The notes beneath the pieces were generated by a model. That model made no database searches. It was not told the DNA's origin and saw only the letters and a program-made list of their open reading frames with translations. Below are positions 25,003 through 33,143 of a stretch of 64,000 nt of DNA, piece after piece. A program made the translations under genes and the position numbers. Location: assembly GCA_035461175.1 (NCBI GenBank), contig DATHVR010000073.1, positions 10,335 through 74,334 of the forward strand. Reading direction: 5' to 3'. Source of the DNA: DATHVR01 sp035461175 (lineage in GTDB: Bacteria > Actinomycetota > Acidimicrobiia > Spongiisociales > ZC4RG35). The first letter of the stretch is position 1. Every line of letters begins with the position of its first letter.

Positions 25003-25812
25003 TCAGGACTTCCACCGCTCCAGGTAGTTCGCCACCGCCCGGTCATGCTCGGGATCGGCGTGGCTGAGCGCCTGCAGAGCCGCCGAGAACTCGAGGAACC
25101 CGTCGAGATCCATGCTGCGGGAGTGGCGCAGCAGGCGCTTGGTGTAGCGGACGGAATGGAGGGGCTTGGAGGCGATCTCTCCCGCCAGGCTGGCGGCCTC
25201 ATCCAGTAACCGGTCGGCCTCGACCACCCGCAGGAGGATGTCGAGAGTAACCGCCTCTTCAGCCGACACCCGACGTGCCGTGAGAGCGATTTCGGTGGCT
25301 GCCTGCCATCCCACCACGCGGGGGAGAAGCCACGCCCCGCCGTCGCCGGGAATGATCCCCAGATCGACGAAAGTATGGGCGAACCAGGCCTCCGGAGATC
25401 CCAGCCGCAGGTCGCATCCCAACACCAGGTCGAAGCCGGCGCCCACGGCCGGGCCGTTGACGGCGGCGATCGTCACTGCCTCGGTGTGGGCCACCGCCCG
25501 GGTGAGACGCTGGATGGTGGATCGGTAGTTCTCAGCCACCTCTCCCACCGTTCCCGAGAACATGCCGGTGCCGGCCGCCATGTCCTTGACGTTGCCGCCT
25601 GCCGAGAAGGCGCTCCCCGCTCCTGTGACCACCAGGACCGGGGCGGGCGGACGGTCGAAGACGTCGACGATCTCCCCCAGCATCTCCGGGTCCGTCAGGG
25701 CGTTGCGTACCTCGGGACGGTTGAGAGTGAGAACCGCAAACCCTTCCTGGACATCCAGACTGGTGTGGCTGCGGTCTCGCTCCGAACCGGTGTCACCCTC
25801 GGCCGGAGTCAC
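25003..25812 (-). CDS. Enoyl-CoA hydratase/isomerase (crotonase) family protein
   Basis: A 269-residue crotonase-fold enzyme acting on acyl-CoA thioesters. The oxyanion-hole segments SAFSAGGNVKDM and AAVNGPAVGAGFDLVLGCDLR are intact. In the second active-site segment (HTFVDLGIIPGDGGAWLLPR) the usual hydratase Glu before the LG is replaced, as in several isomerase-like or specialised hydratases, so the exact reaction is open. The start is GTG 25812, which overlaps the TGA of the upstream BtpA gene (GTGA); the frame is open further but that is shadow coding. It is the last gene of a three-gene minus-strand unit (TIGR03084, BtpA, crotonase). Confidence 0.85.
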   Translation of the reverse strand: MTPAEGDTGSERDRSHTSLDVQEGFAVLTLNRPEVRNALTDPEMLGEIVDVFDRPPAPVLVVTGAGSAFSAGGNVKDMAAGTGMFSGTVGEVAENYRSTIQRLTRAVAHTEAVTIAAVNGPAVGAGFDLVLGCDLRLGSPEAWFAHTFVDLGIIPGDGGAWLLPRVVGWQAATEIALTARRVSAEEAVTLDILLRVVEADRLLDEAASLAGEIASKPLHSVRYTKRLLRHSRSMDLDGFLEFSAALQALSHADPEHDRAVANYLERWKS

Positions 25813-26606
25813 GCCAATCCCGCCCGGGTGGCAGCCGAGAGGAAGGCCTCGATCCGGGCGGGGTCGAGGGGGGCGCCCGGCCTTCCGCCTTCCTCCAGAC
25901 TGGTGCCGACCACGACGTGATCGGCCACCTCGGCCAGCCGCCCGAGATTGTCGGGCGTTGCGCCCGATCCCACCACCAGCGGGGCCTCGGGCACTGCCGA
26001 CCGGATTCTGGCGAAGCGCTCCAGGTCGGGGGCATGGCCGGTCCCGGTGCCGGAAACGATCAGGGCGTGGGCCCCACCCCGCTCCCAGGTATCGACGGCG
26101 CTCTGTTCCAGGGTCAGCCCCGGGGGTGGGGAGGCATGTTTGACGAAGATGTCGGCCCAGATCCCCACTTCCGGGGCGAGACGGACCCGCTCTCGCGCCA
26201 CCTCGGCCGCCTGTCCGACGATCGGACCCTGATCGGTGTACATCGAGCCGGTGAGCACGTTGACGCGGATGAAGGAGGCGCCGGTGGCCGCTGCCACCGC
26301 CACGGCCGAGAGGGCATCGTTTCTGAGCACGTTCACACCCACCCGGGCGCCGACATCGGATCGAATTGCGCTGACGCACGCCGTCATCGCCGCCACCGTG
26401 ACGGCGGGGACGGTCCCGGCGTGGAAGGGGACATCGCCGAAGTTCTCGATCATCAGTGCCCCGAACCCGGCCTGTTCGAGTGTCTGGGCCCGATCGACGG
26501 CATCTTCCACCACCTGCTGCATCGATGCGGCGTAAGCGGGGGATCCGGGAAGAGGCTGGAGGTGGACCATCCCCACCAGGGCGGGGAGGTCGGCGACTTT
26601 CGCCAC
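25809..26606 (-). CDS. BtpA/SgcQ family TIM-barrel protein
   Basis: A 265-residue protein of the BtpA family, named after a cyanobacterial protein affecting photosystem I stability and related to SgcQ of a sugar operon. The N-terminus LVGMVHLQPLPGSP, then AGFGALMIENFGDVPF, GVNVLRNDALSA and VVGSGATPDNLGRL mark an eight-stranded barrel with a phosphate-binding end. The biochemical reaction is not established; in a non-photosynthetic actinobacterium a metabolic role is more likely. It starts 4 bases after the upstream gene's stop and overlaps the following crotonase gene, so it is in the middle of an operon. Confidence 0.85.
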   Translation of the reverse strand: MAKVADLPALVGMVHLQPLPGSPAYAASMQQVVEDAVDRAQTLEQAGFGALMIENFGDVPFHAGTVPAVTVAAMTACVSAIRSDVGARVGVNVLRNDALSAVAVAAATGASFIRVNVLTGSMYTDQGPIVGQAAEVARERVRLAPEVGIWADIFVKHASPPPGLTLEQSAVDTWERGGAHALIVSGTGTGHAPDLERFARIRSAVPEAPLVVGSGATPDNLGRLAEVADHVVVGTSLEEGGRPGAPLDPARIEAFLSAATRAGLA

Positions 26607-26610
26607 CGGT

Positions 26611-27342
26611 CTAGAGAAAGGCCTGGGCGACCTCGACCGCCTTCTGGGCGGTCTCTCCGGTCACTTTGAGTCGCACATCCTTGGGCTTGATGCGGCGCAC
26701 CACCACCCGGGCCCAGTCCGAGGCCGAGCCCTTGATGAGGTCGTCGGTGTCTTCGGGGCCGTAGACCCACTTGGCGTATCCGGGTCCGATCACTTCTACA
26801 CGGACGGGCGAGTAGTCGAGCCCGGCCGCCTTGAAGGCGTAGGGGAGTGTCTTCCACCCCAGCCAGCAGATGTGGCGGATGCGGGTCGTATCCTCGACTT
26901 CGATCTCCAGGGCGCGGTAGATATCCAGACCGTGGGCCCATGTCTCCATCAGGCGGAAGGTGGCGAAGGTGCGGGCGCTCATCGACCCTTCGATCCACTC
27001 CACCCGGTCGTGCTCGGTCATGTGGGACAGCGGCTCGACCACCTTGGCCCGGCCGCCGCGCCACCATTCGATGACATCCTGGGGACGCATCGCCCGGCCG
27101 CGCTGGATGGCCCGCTGCCGGAGGACGTCGAGATCACTCGCCTTCTGCCACTCCTTTACCTTGTCGCCACCGAGAAGGGTGTCGGCGGCCAGGTCGGCGA
27201 AATCCGCCAGGTGGCTGATGGTGTCGCGCACCGTCCACGGCTTGGACGGAGTGACCCGGTCCCAGTTCTTGATCGGAATCCGCTGGAGCGATTGATCGAG
27301 GAACTGCTGTTCTGCTACCAGGTCTGAAAGGATCTCACGCAC
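26611..27342 (-). CDS. TIGR03084 family (DinB/maleylpyruvate isomerase-like) protein
   Basis: A 243-residue protein of an actinobacterial family that combines a DinB-like four-helix bundle with a C-terminal alpha/beta part. His residues of a DinB metal site are visible in TVRDTISHLADFADL and in the RLMETWAHGLDIYRAL segment, so it likely binds a divalent metal. Some relatives are mycothiol-dependent enzymes; the substrate here is unknown. The start is GTG 27342, placed 6 nt after a TAAACT box. First gene of the unit with btpA and the crotonase gene. Confidence 0.82.
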   Translation of the reverse strand: MREILSDLVAEQQFLDQSLQRIPIKNWDRVTPSKPWTVRDTISHLADFADLAADTLLGGDKVKEWQKASDLDVLRQRAIQRGRAMRPQDVIEWWRGGRAKVVEPLSHMTEHDRVEWIEGSMSARTFATFRLMETWAHGLDIYRALEIEVEDTTRIRHICWLGWKTLPYAFKAAGLDYSPVRVEVIGPGYAKWVYGPEDTDDLIKGSASDWARVVVRRIKPKDVRLKVTGETAQKAVEVAQAFL

Positions 27343-27348
27343 CCACCC

Positions 27349-27354
27349 AGTTTA
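27349..27354 (-). promoter_or_regulatory. -10 box of the TIGR03084-btpA-crotonase operon
   Basis: TAAACT on the minus strand, 6 nt before GTG 27342 and without a ribosome-binding site; leaderless type. Confidence 0.5.
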
Positions 27355-27389
27355 GTACTTCGACCCAAGCAAGGCATCAGGCCGCCCTC

Positions 27390-28475
27390 TCACCAGGGTC
27401 GTTCAGCCTGTTCCTCGGTCATCGGCGACGGGGGATGGACGGTGGTAGGAGTAACGACGAGATCGTTGAGCGTGTTGATCAAACGACGAAGACGCCCGAA
27501 GCTGCGCCGGTCGAACCGGAAGGCGAGACGATCCAGGTCCAGGTGGTCGAAGTCGGCTACCTCGGCATCGGTGGGCGGGATCACGCGCATCTCACCCTCT
27601 TCGACGATGTCGGAGTACTCGGCGTTGAGCTCCTTGAGCGTCCCGGCGTCGGGGGCCTGGGTGAGACGCAGGACCAGCACGCCGTCCACGTAGCGCTGGG
27701 AGTGGTAATTGGCGTAGAAGTGGCACAGCTCGTCGGCCGCCGCCCGGGGATCCGAGTGGACGTTGAACAGGCTGGTGTCGGTGGGGGAGATGTAGCCGCC
27801 GTTGACGAGCACCTCTTCCAGGAAGGGCAGTATCGAACTCCAGTAGTGGCTGTCCTCGGATTCCATCAACACCACCGGATGCAGGTCGGACTTCCCGGTC
27901 TGCACCAGGGTGAGCAACTCGAACGTCTCGTCCAGGGTCCCGAATCCGCCCGGAAAGATGGCGAAGGCATGGGACTCCTTCACGAATCCGAGCTTGCGGG
28001 TGAAGAAGTACTTGAAGTTGACCGTGCGCTGGGGAGTGACGTAGGAGTTGGCGATGGACTCGAAGGGAAGCCGGATGTTGACGGCATAGGAATGGTCGAG
28101 ACCCGCTCCCTTGTTGCCCGCCTCCATGATCCCGGGGCCACCGCCGGTGATGACCCCCCATTCCCGTTTCACCATCTCCTCGGCGAGGGCGCCGGCGAGT
28201 TCGTAGTCGGGGTGCCCCTCGGCAGTTCGGGCGGAGCCGAAGATGGTGACCTTGGGCTCCTCGTGGCGCGAGAAGACCAGCATCGAGTAGCGCATCTCCT
28301 TCAAGGCGGTGTTGATCAACCGCAGGTCACCGCGGCTGGGGCTGTCGCGATGGAGTTTGAGTGCGGTGGTGACGATCTCGACCACCAGATCGGCGTTGTC
28401 GTTTTCCGAGGCATCGGCAACGAGGCGGCGGATGCGTTCGTCCAGGTCCGCGTCACCGAGTTCGTAGGAGCGCAT
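27390..28475 (-). CDS. LOG family (TIGR00730-related) protein
   Basis: A 361-residue protein with the lysine-decarboxylase-like Rossmann fold of LOG/YgdH proteins, which release free base from nucleoside monophosphates (cytokinin activation in plants and some actinobacteria; purine nucleosidase activity in PpnN). Motifs: TIFGSARTAEGHPDYELA, GVITGGGPGIMEAGNKGA and the catalytic PGGFGTLDETFELL. Extra N- and C-terminal regions make it longer than the roughly 190-residue core, as in PpnN-like or actinobacterial long forms. It sits 47 bases upstream of the TIGR03084 operon on the same strand and has its own TAAGTT box 6 nt before the ATG. Confidence 0.85.
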   Translation of the reverse strand: MRSYELGDADLDERIRRLVADASENDNADLVVEIVTTALKLHRDSPSRGDLRLINTALKEMRYSMLVFSRHEEPKVTIFGSARTAEGHPDYELAGALAEEMVKREWGVITGGGPGIMEAGNKGAGLDHSYAVNIRLPFESIANSYVTPQRTVNFKYFFTRKLGFVKESHAFAIFPGGFGTLDETFELLTLVQTGKSDLHPVVLMESEDSHYWSSILPFLEEVLVNGGYISPTDTSLFNVHSDPRAAADELCHFYANYHSQRYVDGVLVLRLTQAPDAGTLKELNAEYSDIVEEGEMRVIPPTDAEVADFDHLDLDRLAFRFDRRSFGRLRRLINTLNDLVVTPTTVHPPSPMTEEQAERPW

Positions 28476-28481
28476 GCGACA

Positions 28482-28487
28482 AACTTA
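28482..28487 (-). promoter_or_regulatory. -10 box of the LOG family gene
   Basis: TAAGTT on the minus strand, 6 nt before the ATG at 28475, with no ribosome-binding site; leaderless type. Confidence 0.45.
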
Positions 28488-28513
28488 GGGGGCCGGAGCC
28501 CAGGATCGAACTC

Positions 28514-29503
28514 TCATCCCTTACCGAACGGCGTCTTGGAGGGACCCTTGCGCACCACGGCGTTCCACACCGTCTCGTAGTGGTCGCGGTCGTAGCGGTC
28601 GACGTGGGGGAGCACGAACTCTTCCCATGCCGCCCGCAACGGATCGTCATCGCCGGCATGGACACGAAGTCCGGTGGGAAGTCGGTCGAGCAATGTCCGT
28701 AGCGAGAGCGGCGTCTCGACCCGGGTGCCGGCGTCGGACGACTCGAAGGAGGCATTCACCTCCACGGCCAGGCGGGAGATCGCCTCGGCGTATTCGGGGG
28801 CGAGGGGCGGATACCGAACATCGAGCATCTGGCGGACCTGCTCCTCGGATGGGAAAGCCTTCTCCCAGATCACCCACCGGTCGGCGAAGGCCTTGTTGAG
28901 GGTCTGGGTGCCGGCGTAGTCGCGGAGGTCGGTCGGGTTCATCGTCCCGAAGATGCGTACGTCGTCACGTAGCCGGACCGTCTCTCCGGTGGGGAGGTCG
29001 AGAGCGGCGTAACGATCGAGCAGGCCGTGCAGGGCGAACAGGGTCTCGGCCCCGGCCGCGTTCAGCTCGGAGAGATTGATCAGGGCCGGGCCGCGTAGGG
29101 CGCGGGTTATCTCGCCATCCTCCCAGCGCGATTCGGTGCCGCCTTTCCCGTCGCCTTGCAACTGGGTGGATCCGATCAGGGTCACATCCCGCACCTCACC
29201 CGTGAGCGGGATGCGGTAGTAGGGGAGGCCCATGAGGGCGGCGAATTGCTCGATGTCGTGGTCCTTGCCCGTTCCCATGTGACCGCGAACGGCGAGATGC
29301 AGCGGGACGAAGCCGTCGAGTTCCTCCCGCCGTACCGCCTCCACCTGAGCGAACCGATACAGCATGCCCAGGTCGACGTAGTGCGGATCGGGAACGGGGA
29401 TCTTGCCGGCCCGCTGGGGGTCGTCGGGAAGACCGAATCGGTCCAACTCGATCGGGCGGCCCGCTCCGGAGGGATCCTCGAACGTGACTTTCTCGGCTCC
29501 CAT
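28514..29503 (-). CDS. MoxR/CobS-like AAA protein with altered Walker motifs
   Basis: A 329-residue AAA-fold protein resembling the MoxR/CbbQ/CobS group that works with VWA partners as a chaperone or metal-insertion machine. The P-loop reads RGHMGTGKDH (residues 73-82): Lys80 is present but the usual Ser/Thr after it is Asp81. The Walker B region is PALINLSELNAAG, with Ser145 where Asp is expected and Glu146 kept. Sensor 1 (GTMNPTDLRDY, Asn189) and the arginine-rich second half look normal. Weak or conditional ATP hydrolysis is an inference. The start ATG 29503 has AAAGGAGG 7 nt upstream and shares one base with the stop of the VWA gene (TGATG), so the pair is translationally coupled. Confidence 0.82.
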   Translation of the reverse strand: MGAEKVTFEDPSGAGRPIELDRFGLPDDPQRAGKIPVPDPHYVDLGMLYRFAQVEAVRREELDGFVPLHLAVRGHMGTGKDHDIEQFAALMGLPYYRIPLTGEVRDVTLIGSTQLQGDGKGGTESRWEDGEITRALRGPALINLSELNAAGAETLFALHGLLDRYAALDLPTGETVRLRDDVRIFGTMNPTDLRDYAGTQTLNKAFADRWVIWEKAFPSEEQVRQMLDVRYPPLAPEYAEAISRLAVEVNASFESSDAGTRVETPLSLRTLLDRLPTGLRVHAGDDDPLRAAWEEFVLPHVDRYDRDHYETVWNAVVRKGPSKTPFGKG

Positions 29504-31626
29504 CAGGAAGCCTCCTTTCTCATTGCAGACGATCTCATCCACCAGGTATCCATTCCCTGCAGAGCCAGGCTGCGGCGGAGGGCGGCCCGGGTGCCTTCGA
29601 CCATGGCACTCGTGAGCTGGTCGGGTGCCTCGACGACCTCGGCCCGGTGGTAGGCGTTCTCGACCGTGTCATCGCCGATCCCGATCCCCAATACCGTGGT
29701 TCCGGTGGCCTCGACCGAGGTCACGGCCGATCGCAGAGCCTCCACCGAACCCCGGGTCATCCCGTCGGCGAGAACGATGAGCACCCTGACCTGGGCCCCG
29801 AGCCTGCCCATTCGCTCGGCGGCGTGGATGACGTTGTACTCGTCGATGTTGGCGGCCTTCTCGAACATCGACACCGGCGGAGCCTGACGGGGATCGCGCC
29901 GGGCAGCCGCCGAGGCCTGGCGAGGCTCGTTGGCCGTCCAGAACAGGCCGGCGAGGACGTCCTCGGCATCTCGCCACCGTCGGTTGAAGGGCTTGACCAG
30001 GTAGTGGTTGGCAGTGGAGGTGAGCCGGTCGGCGGCGGCTCCCTGGGTCCGGCGGAGTCCGGCGGTGGCGGCGGAACGACCCCGGCTGTAGCTCCATTCC
30101 GTGTCGGCTGCCCGGGCGGCGAAGCCGCGATTGAACAGGGCGACCTCGAAATCGATCTGCAACTCGTCGGCCAGATGGGCCAGGGTCCAGGCTCCGAGGA
30201 GGGCGGCCGACATCCCCCACGGCTTGGACACGGGGGTCCCGGTGCGCCTTCCACCGTCGGGACGGGACATCAACATCGAGGCGGAGGCATCGACGAGCAG
30301 GCTCACGGCGTAGGTCCGGCGTGATCGGGCCGCCCGCCGCTCGTACAGCCTCTGATACAGCCCGGCGCCGATGAAGAGCGCGGCATGGGGGGAGACGTCG
30401 CCCTGGTCGTATCCCGAGCGCAGCCCGCGCCGCTGGTTGGCTGCGAAGAGAGGAAACAACTCGCCCGAGACATGACGCTGGGCGACCCCCCACGCCGCCG
30501 CCGTTTCCATCAGCGATCTCCGGCCGTCGGCGGCGAAGAGGGTGAAGGCACCGGGGATGGGCCCGACGACCAGGGGAGCCGACTGCCCGTTGGGCAGGAA
30601 CACCCTCGGTGCCTGGCTGACGCGGAGCAACTGGTCGGTCGACTCGTCGTCGGCCATCTCCGATGCGCCGCGGCGATCGGACGGGCCCGAGCGAGCCTGG
30701 GCCGCCCGCCGGGTGTCCTGATACGAGTCGGCATCCTGCAGGATCGGCGTCATCATCCGCACGGAGTCGACCCCCGCCGCCGCCTGGTCGGCGTCGTTCT
30801 GTTCAGCCATCCGGCGCTGACTCGGGGTGGCCGTCTCGGGAAGCTGGGTGAGGAGCCCGTTGGCCCGGGCGATGGCCTCCAGTTTGAGTGCGATTCTGCC
30901 TACCTCCCAGGGGTCGGCCGCTTCCTCCACGTCCTCGAGCAATCCGCTGGCGTCATCGAGGGCGACGGCGGCCCGCGCCTCGAATCGTTTCTCCAGGACC
31001 GAGCGGTCGACGTAGTCGCCCACCAGCATGAAACAGCCGAGCAGGAACTGGGCCAGGGCTCCCGACCGGCCTACGGCGGCGCTGAAGCCGGCCCGATACA
31101 GGTCGGTCAGCACGGAGCGGGCGCCGGGGTAGGCCGACAGACCACGGATCTCCTGACGGGCGTCTTCCAGGGCGAAGAAGAACGCTTCCGTGACCGGACC
31201 TCCGGCGTTTTCCAGCGCCGAGAGCAGGTCCACCTCTCCCTCGGCGGCCGGGGCGTCGACGTTGAGGCGCGGCCAGTCAGAGGGAACCGCCCGGCGCTCG
31301 TCCAGGTCGGTGGCCACCAGATGGACCACTTCGTGGAGCGCCGAGGCGAGGGCGACCTCGTCGGGAGTGACGGGGGCATTGCGGTTGTATGCCGCCTGAA
31401 AGACGCGGGGGTCACACACGATCTCGCTGTCGGAGGAGGCCGCCTCGGCGCCGAGGCGTACCCGGAGCTCGTCGTTACCGGACAGCGTGCGGGCAAACCT
31501 GGTGATGGCGGGGGCAACCCGCTGGTACCTGGCGACGACCGCCTCCACCACCCGGTCCTCGGGCTGGAGCAGATCCTGGAGCATGGTCTCGTTGCGGGCG
31601 CGCATCAGCCGACCATCTTCCCACAC
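29503..31626 (-). CDS. VWA-domain protein with N-terminal zincin-like motif (CobT-like partner of the AAA gene)
   Basis: A 707-residue protein. The N-terminal part contains ALHEVVHLVATDLDERR (His98-Glu99-x-x-His102) and, about 50 residues on, FALEDARQEIRG, together the pattern of a zinc-metallopeptidase site with a third acidic ligand. A linker rich in Ala, Asp and Arg follows, then a C-terminal von Willebrand A domain with an intact MIDAS start (LLVDASASM) and later LIVLADGMTRG. CobT of aerobic cobaltochelatase has a similar VWA end and an AAA partner, but no CobN is in the window. The start is uncertain: GTG 31626, ATG 31605 or ATG 31584; a GGAGG lies 14 nt before the first. A G6/C6 hairpin is in the 5' leader. 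Confidence 0.8.
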   Translation of the reverse strand: MWEDGRLMRARNETMLQDLLQPEDRVVEAVVARYQRVAPAITRFARTLSGNDELRVRLGAEAASSDSEIVCDPRVFQAAYNRNAPVTPDEVALASALHEVVHLVATDLDERRAVPSDWPRLNVDAPAAEGEVDLLSALENAGGPVTEAFFFALEDARQEIRGLSAYPGARSVLTDLYRAGFSAAVGRSGALAQFLLGCFMLVGDYVDRSVLEKRFEARAAVALDDASGLLEDVEEAADPWEVGRIALKLEAIARANGLLTQLPETATPSQRRMAEQNDADQAAAGVDSVRMMTPILQDADSYQDTRRAAQARSGPSDRRGASEMADDESTDQLLRVSQAPRVFLPNGQSAPLVVGPIPGAFTLFAADGRRSLMETAAAWGVAQRHVSGELFPLFAANQRRGLRSGYDQGDVSPHAALFIGAGLYQRLYERRAARSRRTYAVSLLVDASASMLMSRPDGGRRTGTPVSKPWGMSAALLGAWTLAHLADELQIDFEVALFNRGFAARAADTEWSYSRGRSAATAGLRRTQGAAADRLTSTANHYLVKPFNRRWRDAEDVLAGLFWTANEPRQASAAARRDPRQAPPVSMFEKAANIDEYNVIHAAERMGRLGAQVRVLIVLADGMTRGSVEALRSAVTSVEATGTTVLGIGIGDDTVENAYHRAEVVEAPDQLTSAMVEGTRAALRRSLALQGMDTWWMRSSAMRKEAS

Positions 31627-31646
31627 GTGTCAATCTGGTTCCTCCA

Positions 31647-31664
31647 AGGGGGGACGACCCCCCT
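31647..31664 (-). promoter_or_regulatory. G6/C6 hairpin in the VWA gene leader
   Basis: AGGGGGG and CCCCCCT surround an ACGA loop, giving 7 bp 20 bases upstream of the VWA start. It sits next to the GGAGG and could hide or expose it. Confidence 0.35.
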
Positions 31665-31767
31665 GTAACCCCCCACAGCTCCGCGAGGCGCCCTTCCAGA
31701 CAGCGGGGCTATCCGCCCGACGCCTCACCCTCACGGTTGTCTCCCGCCGGAGATCGTCGAAAGCTTT

Positions 31768-31809
31768 TCGCGACAGAATTGCGTGCCATAGTGCGCAATT
31801 CTGTCGCGA
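31768..31809. repeat. Perfect 16-bp inverted repeat between vwa and the M16 peptidase gene
   Basis: TCGCGACAGAATTGCG (31768-31783) and its exact complement CGCAATTCTGTCGCGA (31794-31809) are separated by 10 nt. It lies in the 263-base gap between divergent genes and is less GC-rich than its surroundings. It may be an operator, a mobile-element relic or a structured RNA; no U-tract follows on either strand. Confidence 0.65.
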
Positions 31810-31852
31810 GAACGAGTTGAGCTCCCCGCACCCGGCCCGCGGCCTTCTGGCT

Positions 31853-31873
31853 TCCGACCTCCGACCTCCGACC
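31853..31873 (+). repeat. 7-bp tandem repeat
   Basis: TCCGACC is repeated three times in a row, ending 4 bases before the -10 box of the M16 peptidase gene, so it spans the -35 region. Confidence 0.55.
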
Positions 31874-31876
31874 TCA

Positions 31877-31882
31877 TACACT
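31877..31882 (+). promoter_or_regulatory. -10 box of the M16 peptidase gene
   Basis: TACACT lies 7 nt before the ATG at 31890 with no ribosome-binding site; leaderless type. Confidence 0.5.
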
Positions 31883-31889
31883 GTCGGCA

Positions 31890-33143
31890 ATGCACTATGA
31901 CCTCACCGTTCTTCCCAACGGCCTACGGGTGATCACCGAGCCGATGCCCTCGCTGCGCTCGACTGCCGTCGGCTGCTGGGTCGACACCGGCACCCGTGAC
32001 GAGAGGCCGGTCGAGGCGGGGGCTTCCCACTTCCTCGAACACCTCCTCTTCAAGGGCTCCGAGCGCCTCTCTGCCCGCGCCATCGCCGAGACGTTCGACT
32101 CGATCGGCGCCGAATCGAACGCCTTCACCTCCAAGGATTACACGTGTTTCTGGGCTCGTCTCCTCGACCAGGACCTCGGCACGGGCCTCGACGTACTGGC
32201 CGAGATGCTCCAGCGACCCTCATTCCGTGAATCCGAGATCGACGCCGAGCGATCGGTAGTGATCGAAGAGATCAACATGAACGAGGACGATCCGTCCGAC
32301 GTCGCCTTCGAGGAGTTCACCCAGGCCGTGTTCGAGGGCCATCCGCTGGAGCGTCCGGTGTTGGGGACCAGAAAGTCGATCCGGGCCATGACTCGCGCCG
32401 ACATCGCCGGATACTGGCACCGGCGTTACACGCCCGGTTCCACCGTCGTGGCCATGGCGGGGTCGGTGGACCACGACCAGGTCGTCAAGCTCGTGGACAG
32501 CTACTTCGGGGACTGGTCGGGCGACGCCATCGATCATCATTCCGCTCCCTCCCAGCCGCGACCGCAGGTGCGCCTCGTCACCCGCGACACCGAGCAGGCC
32601 CATCTCGTGTTAGGCGGTGCCGGCCTCGACCGGGCCGACGAGCGGCGCTGGGCGTTCCAGGTGCTCAATCACGTGCTGGGTGGTGGCATGTCGTCCCGCC
32701 TCTTCGACGAGATCAGGGAGCAGCGGGGGCTGGCTTACGCGGTGTACAGCTTCCGCATGGCGCATGCCGATGCCGGGGCCTGGGGAATCTATGTCGGCAC
32801 CACCCCGGCCCAGACCGAGACCGCCCTGGAGTTGATCCAGGTGGAGCTCGACAAGATCATGACCGAGGGAATCACCGCCGCCGAACTGGAGCGCGCCAAG
32901 GGTTCCATGCGGGGCGGACTCGCCCTGGCGATGGAGGATGCCAACAGCCGCATGGTCCGCCTGGGTCGGGACGAGTTGATCGGTGCTCCCCACTATTCGG
33001 TCGACGAGCGACTCGCCCTCCTCGACGCCGTCACCCTGGACACCGTTCTACAGGTGGCTCAGGAGGTGCTGGCCGGGCCGAGAGTGATGGGAGCGGTGGG
33101 GCCGTTCTCCGCCGGCGACCTGGATCGGTTCCTCACTCACTGA
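31890..33143 (+). CDS. M16 family (processing-peptidase-like) zinc peptidase
   Basis: A 417-residue inverzincin. The zinc motif HFLEH is at residues 47-51, with the downstream Glu in the ERSVVIEEINMNEDDP segment. The C-terminal half has the partner domain with RGLAYAVYSF and GGGMSSRLFDEIREQ. Length and layout match single-chain bacterial M16B enzymes similar to mitochondrial processing peptidase, usually cytoplasmic in actinobacteria. The ATG at 31890 follows a TACACT box by 7 nt. Its end overlaps the convergent CBS-domain gene by 11 bases. Confidence 0.92.
   Translation: MHYDLTVLPNGLRVITEPMPSLRSTAVGCWVDTGTRDERPVEAGASHFLEHLLFKGSERLSARAIAETFDSIGAESNAFTSKDYTCFWARLLDQDLGTGLDVLAEMLQRPSFRESEIDAERSVVIEEINMNEDDPSDVAFEEFTQAVFEGHPLERPVLGTRKSIRAMTRADIAGYWHRRYTPGSTVVAMAGSVDHDQVVKLVDSYFGDWSGDAIDHHSAPSQPRPQVRLVTRDTEQAHLVLGGAGLDRADERRWAFQVLNHVLGGGMSSRLFDEIREQRGLAYAVYSFRMAHADAGAWGIYVGTTPAQTETALELIQVELDKIMTEGITAAELERAKGSMRGGLALAMEDANSRMVRLGRDELIGAPHYSVDERLALLDAVTLDTVLQVAQEVLAGPRVMGAVGPFSAGDLDRFLTH

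Noticed and set aside
25813..26379. Upstream extension of the crotonase frame
   Set aside because: The extra 190 codons lie antisense-free but out of frame within the BtpA gene and are Arg/Gly/Pro shadow sequence; GTG 25812 with its GTGA overlap fits better.
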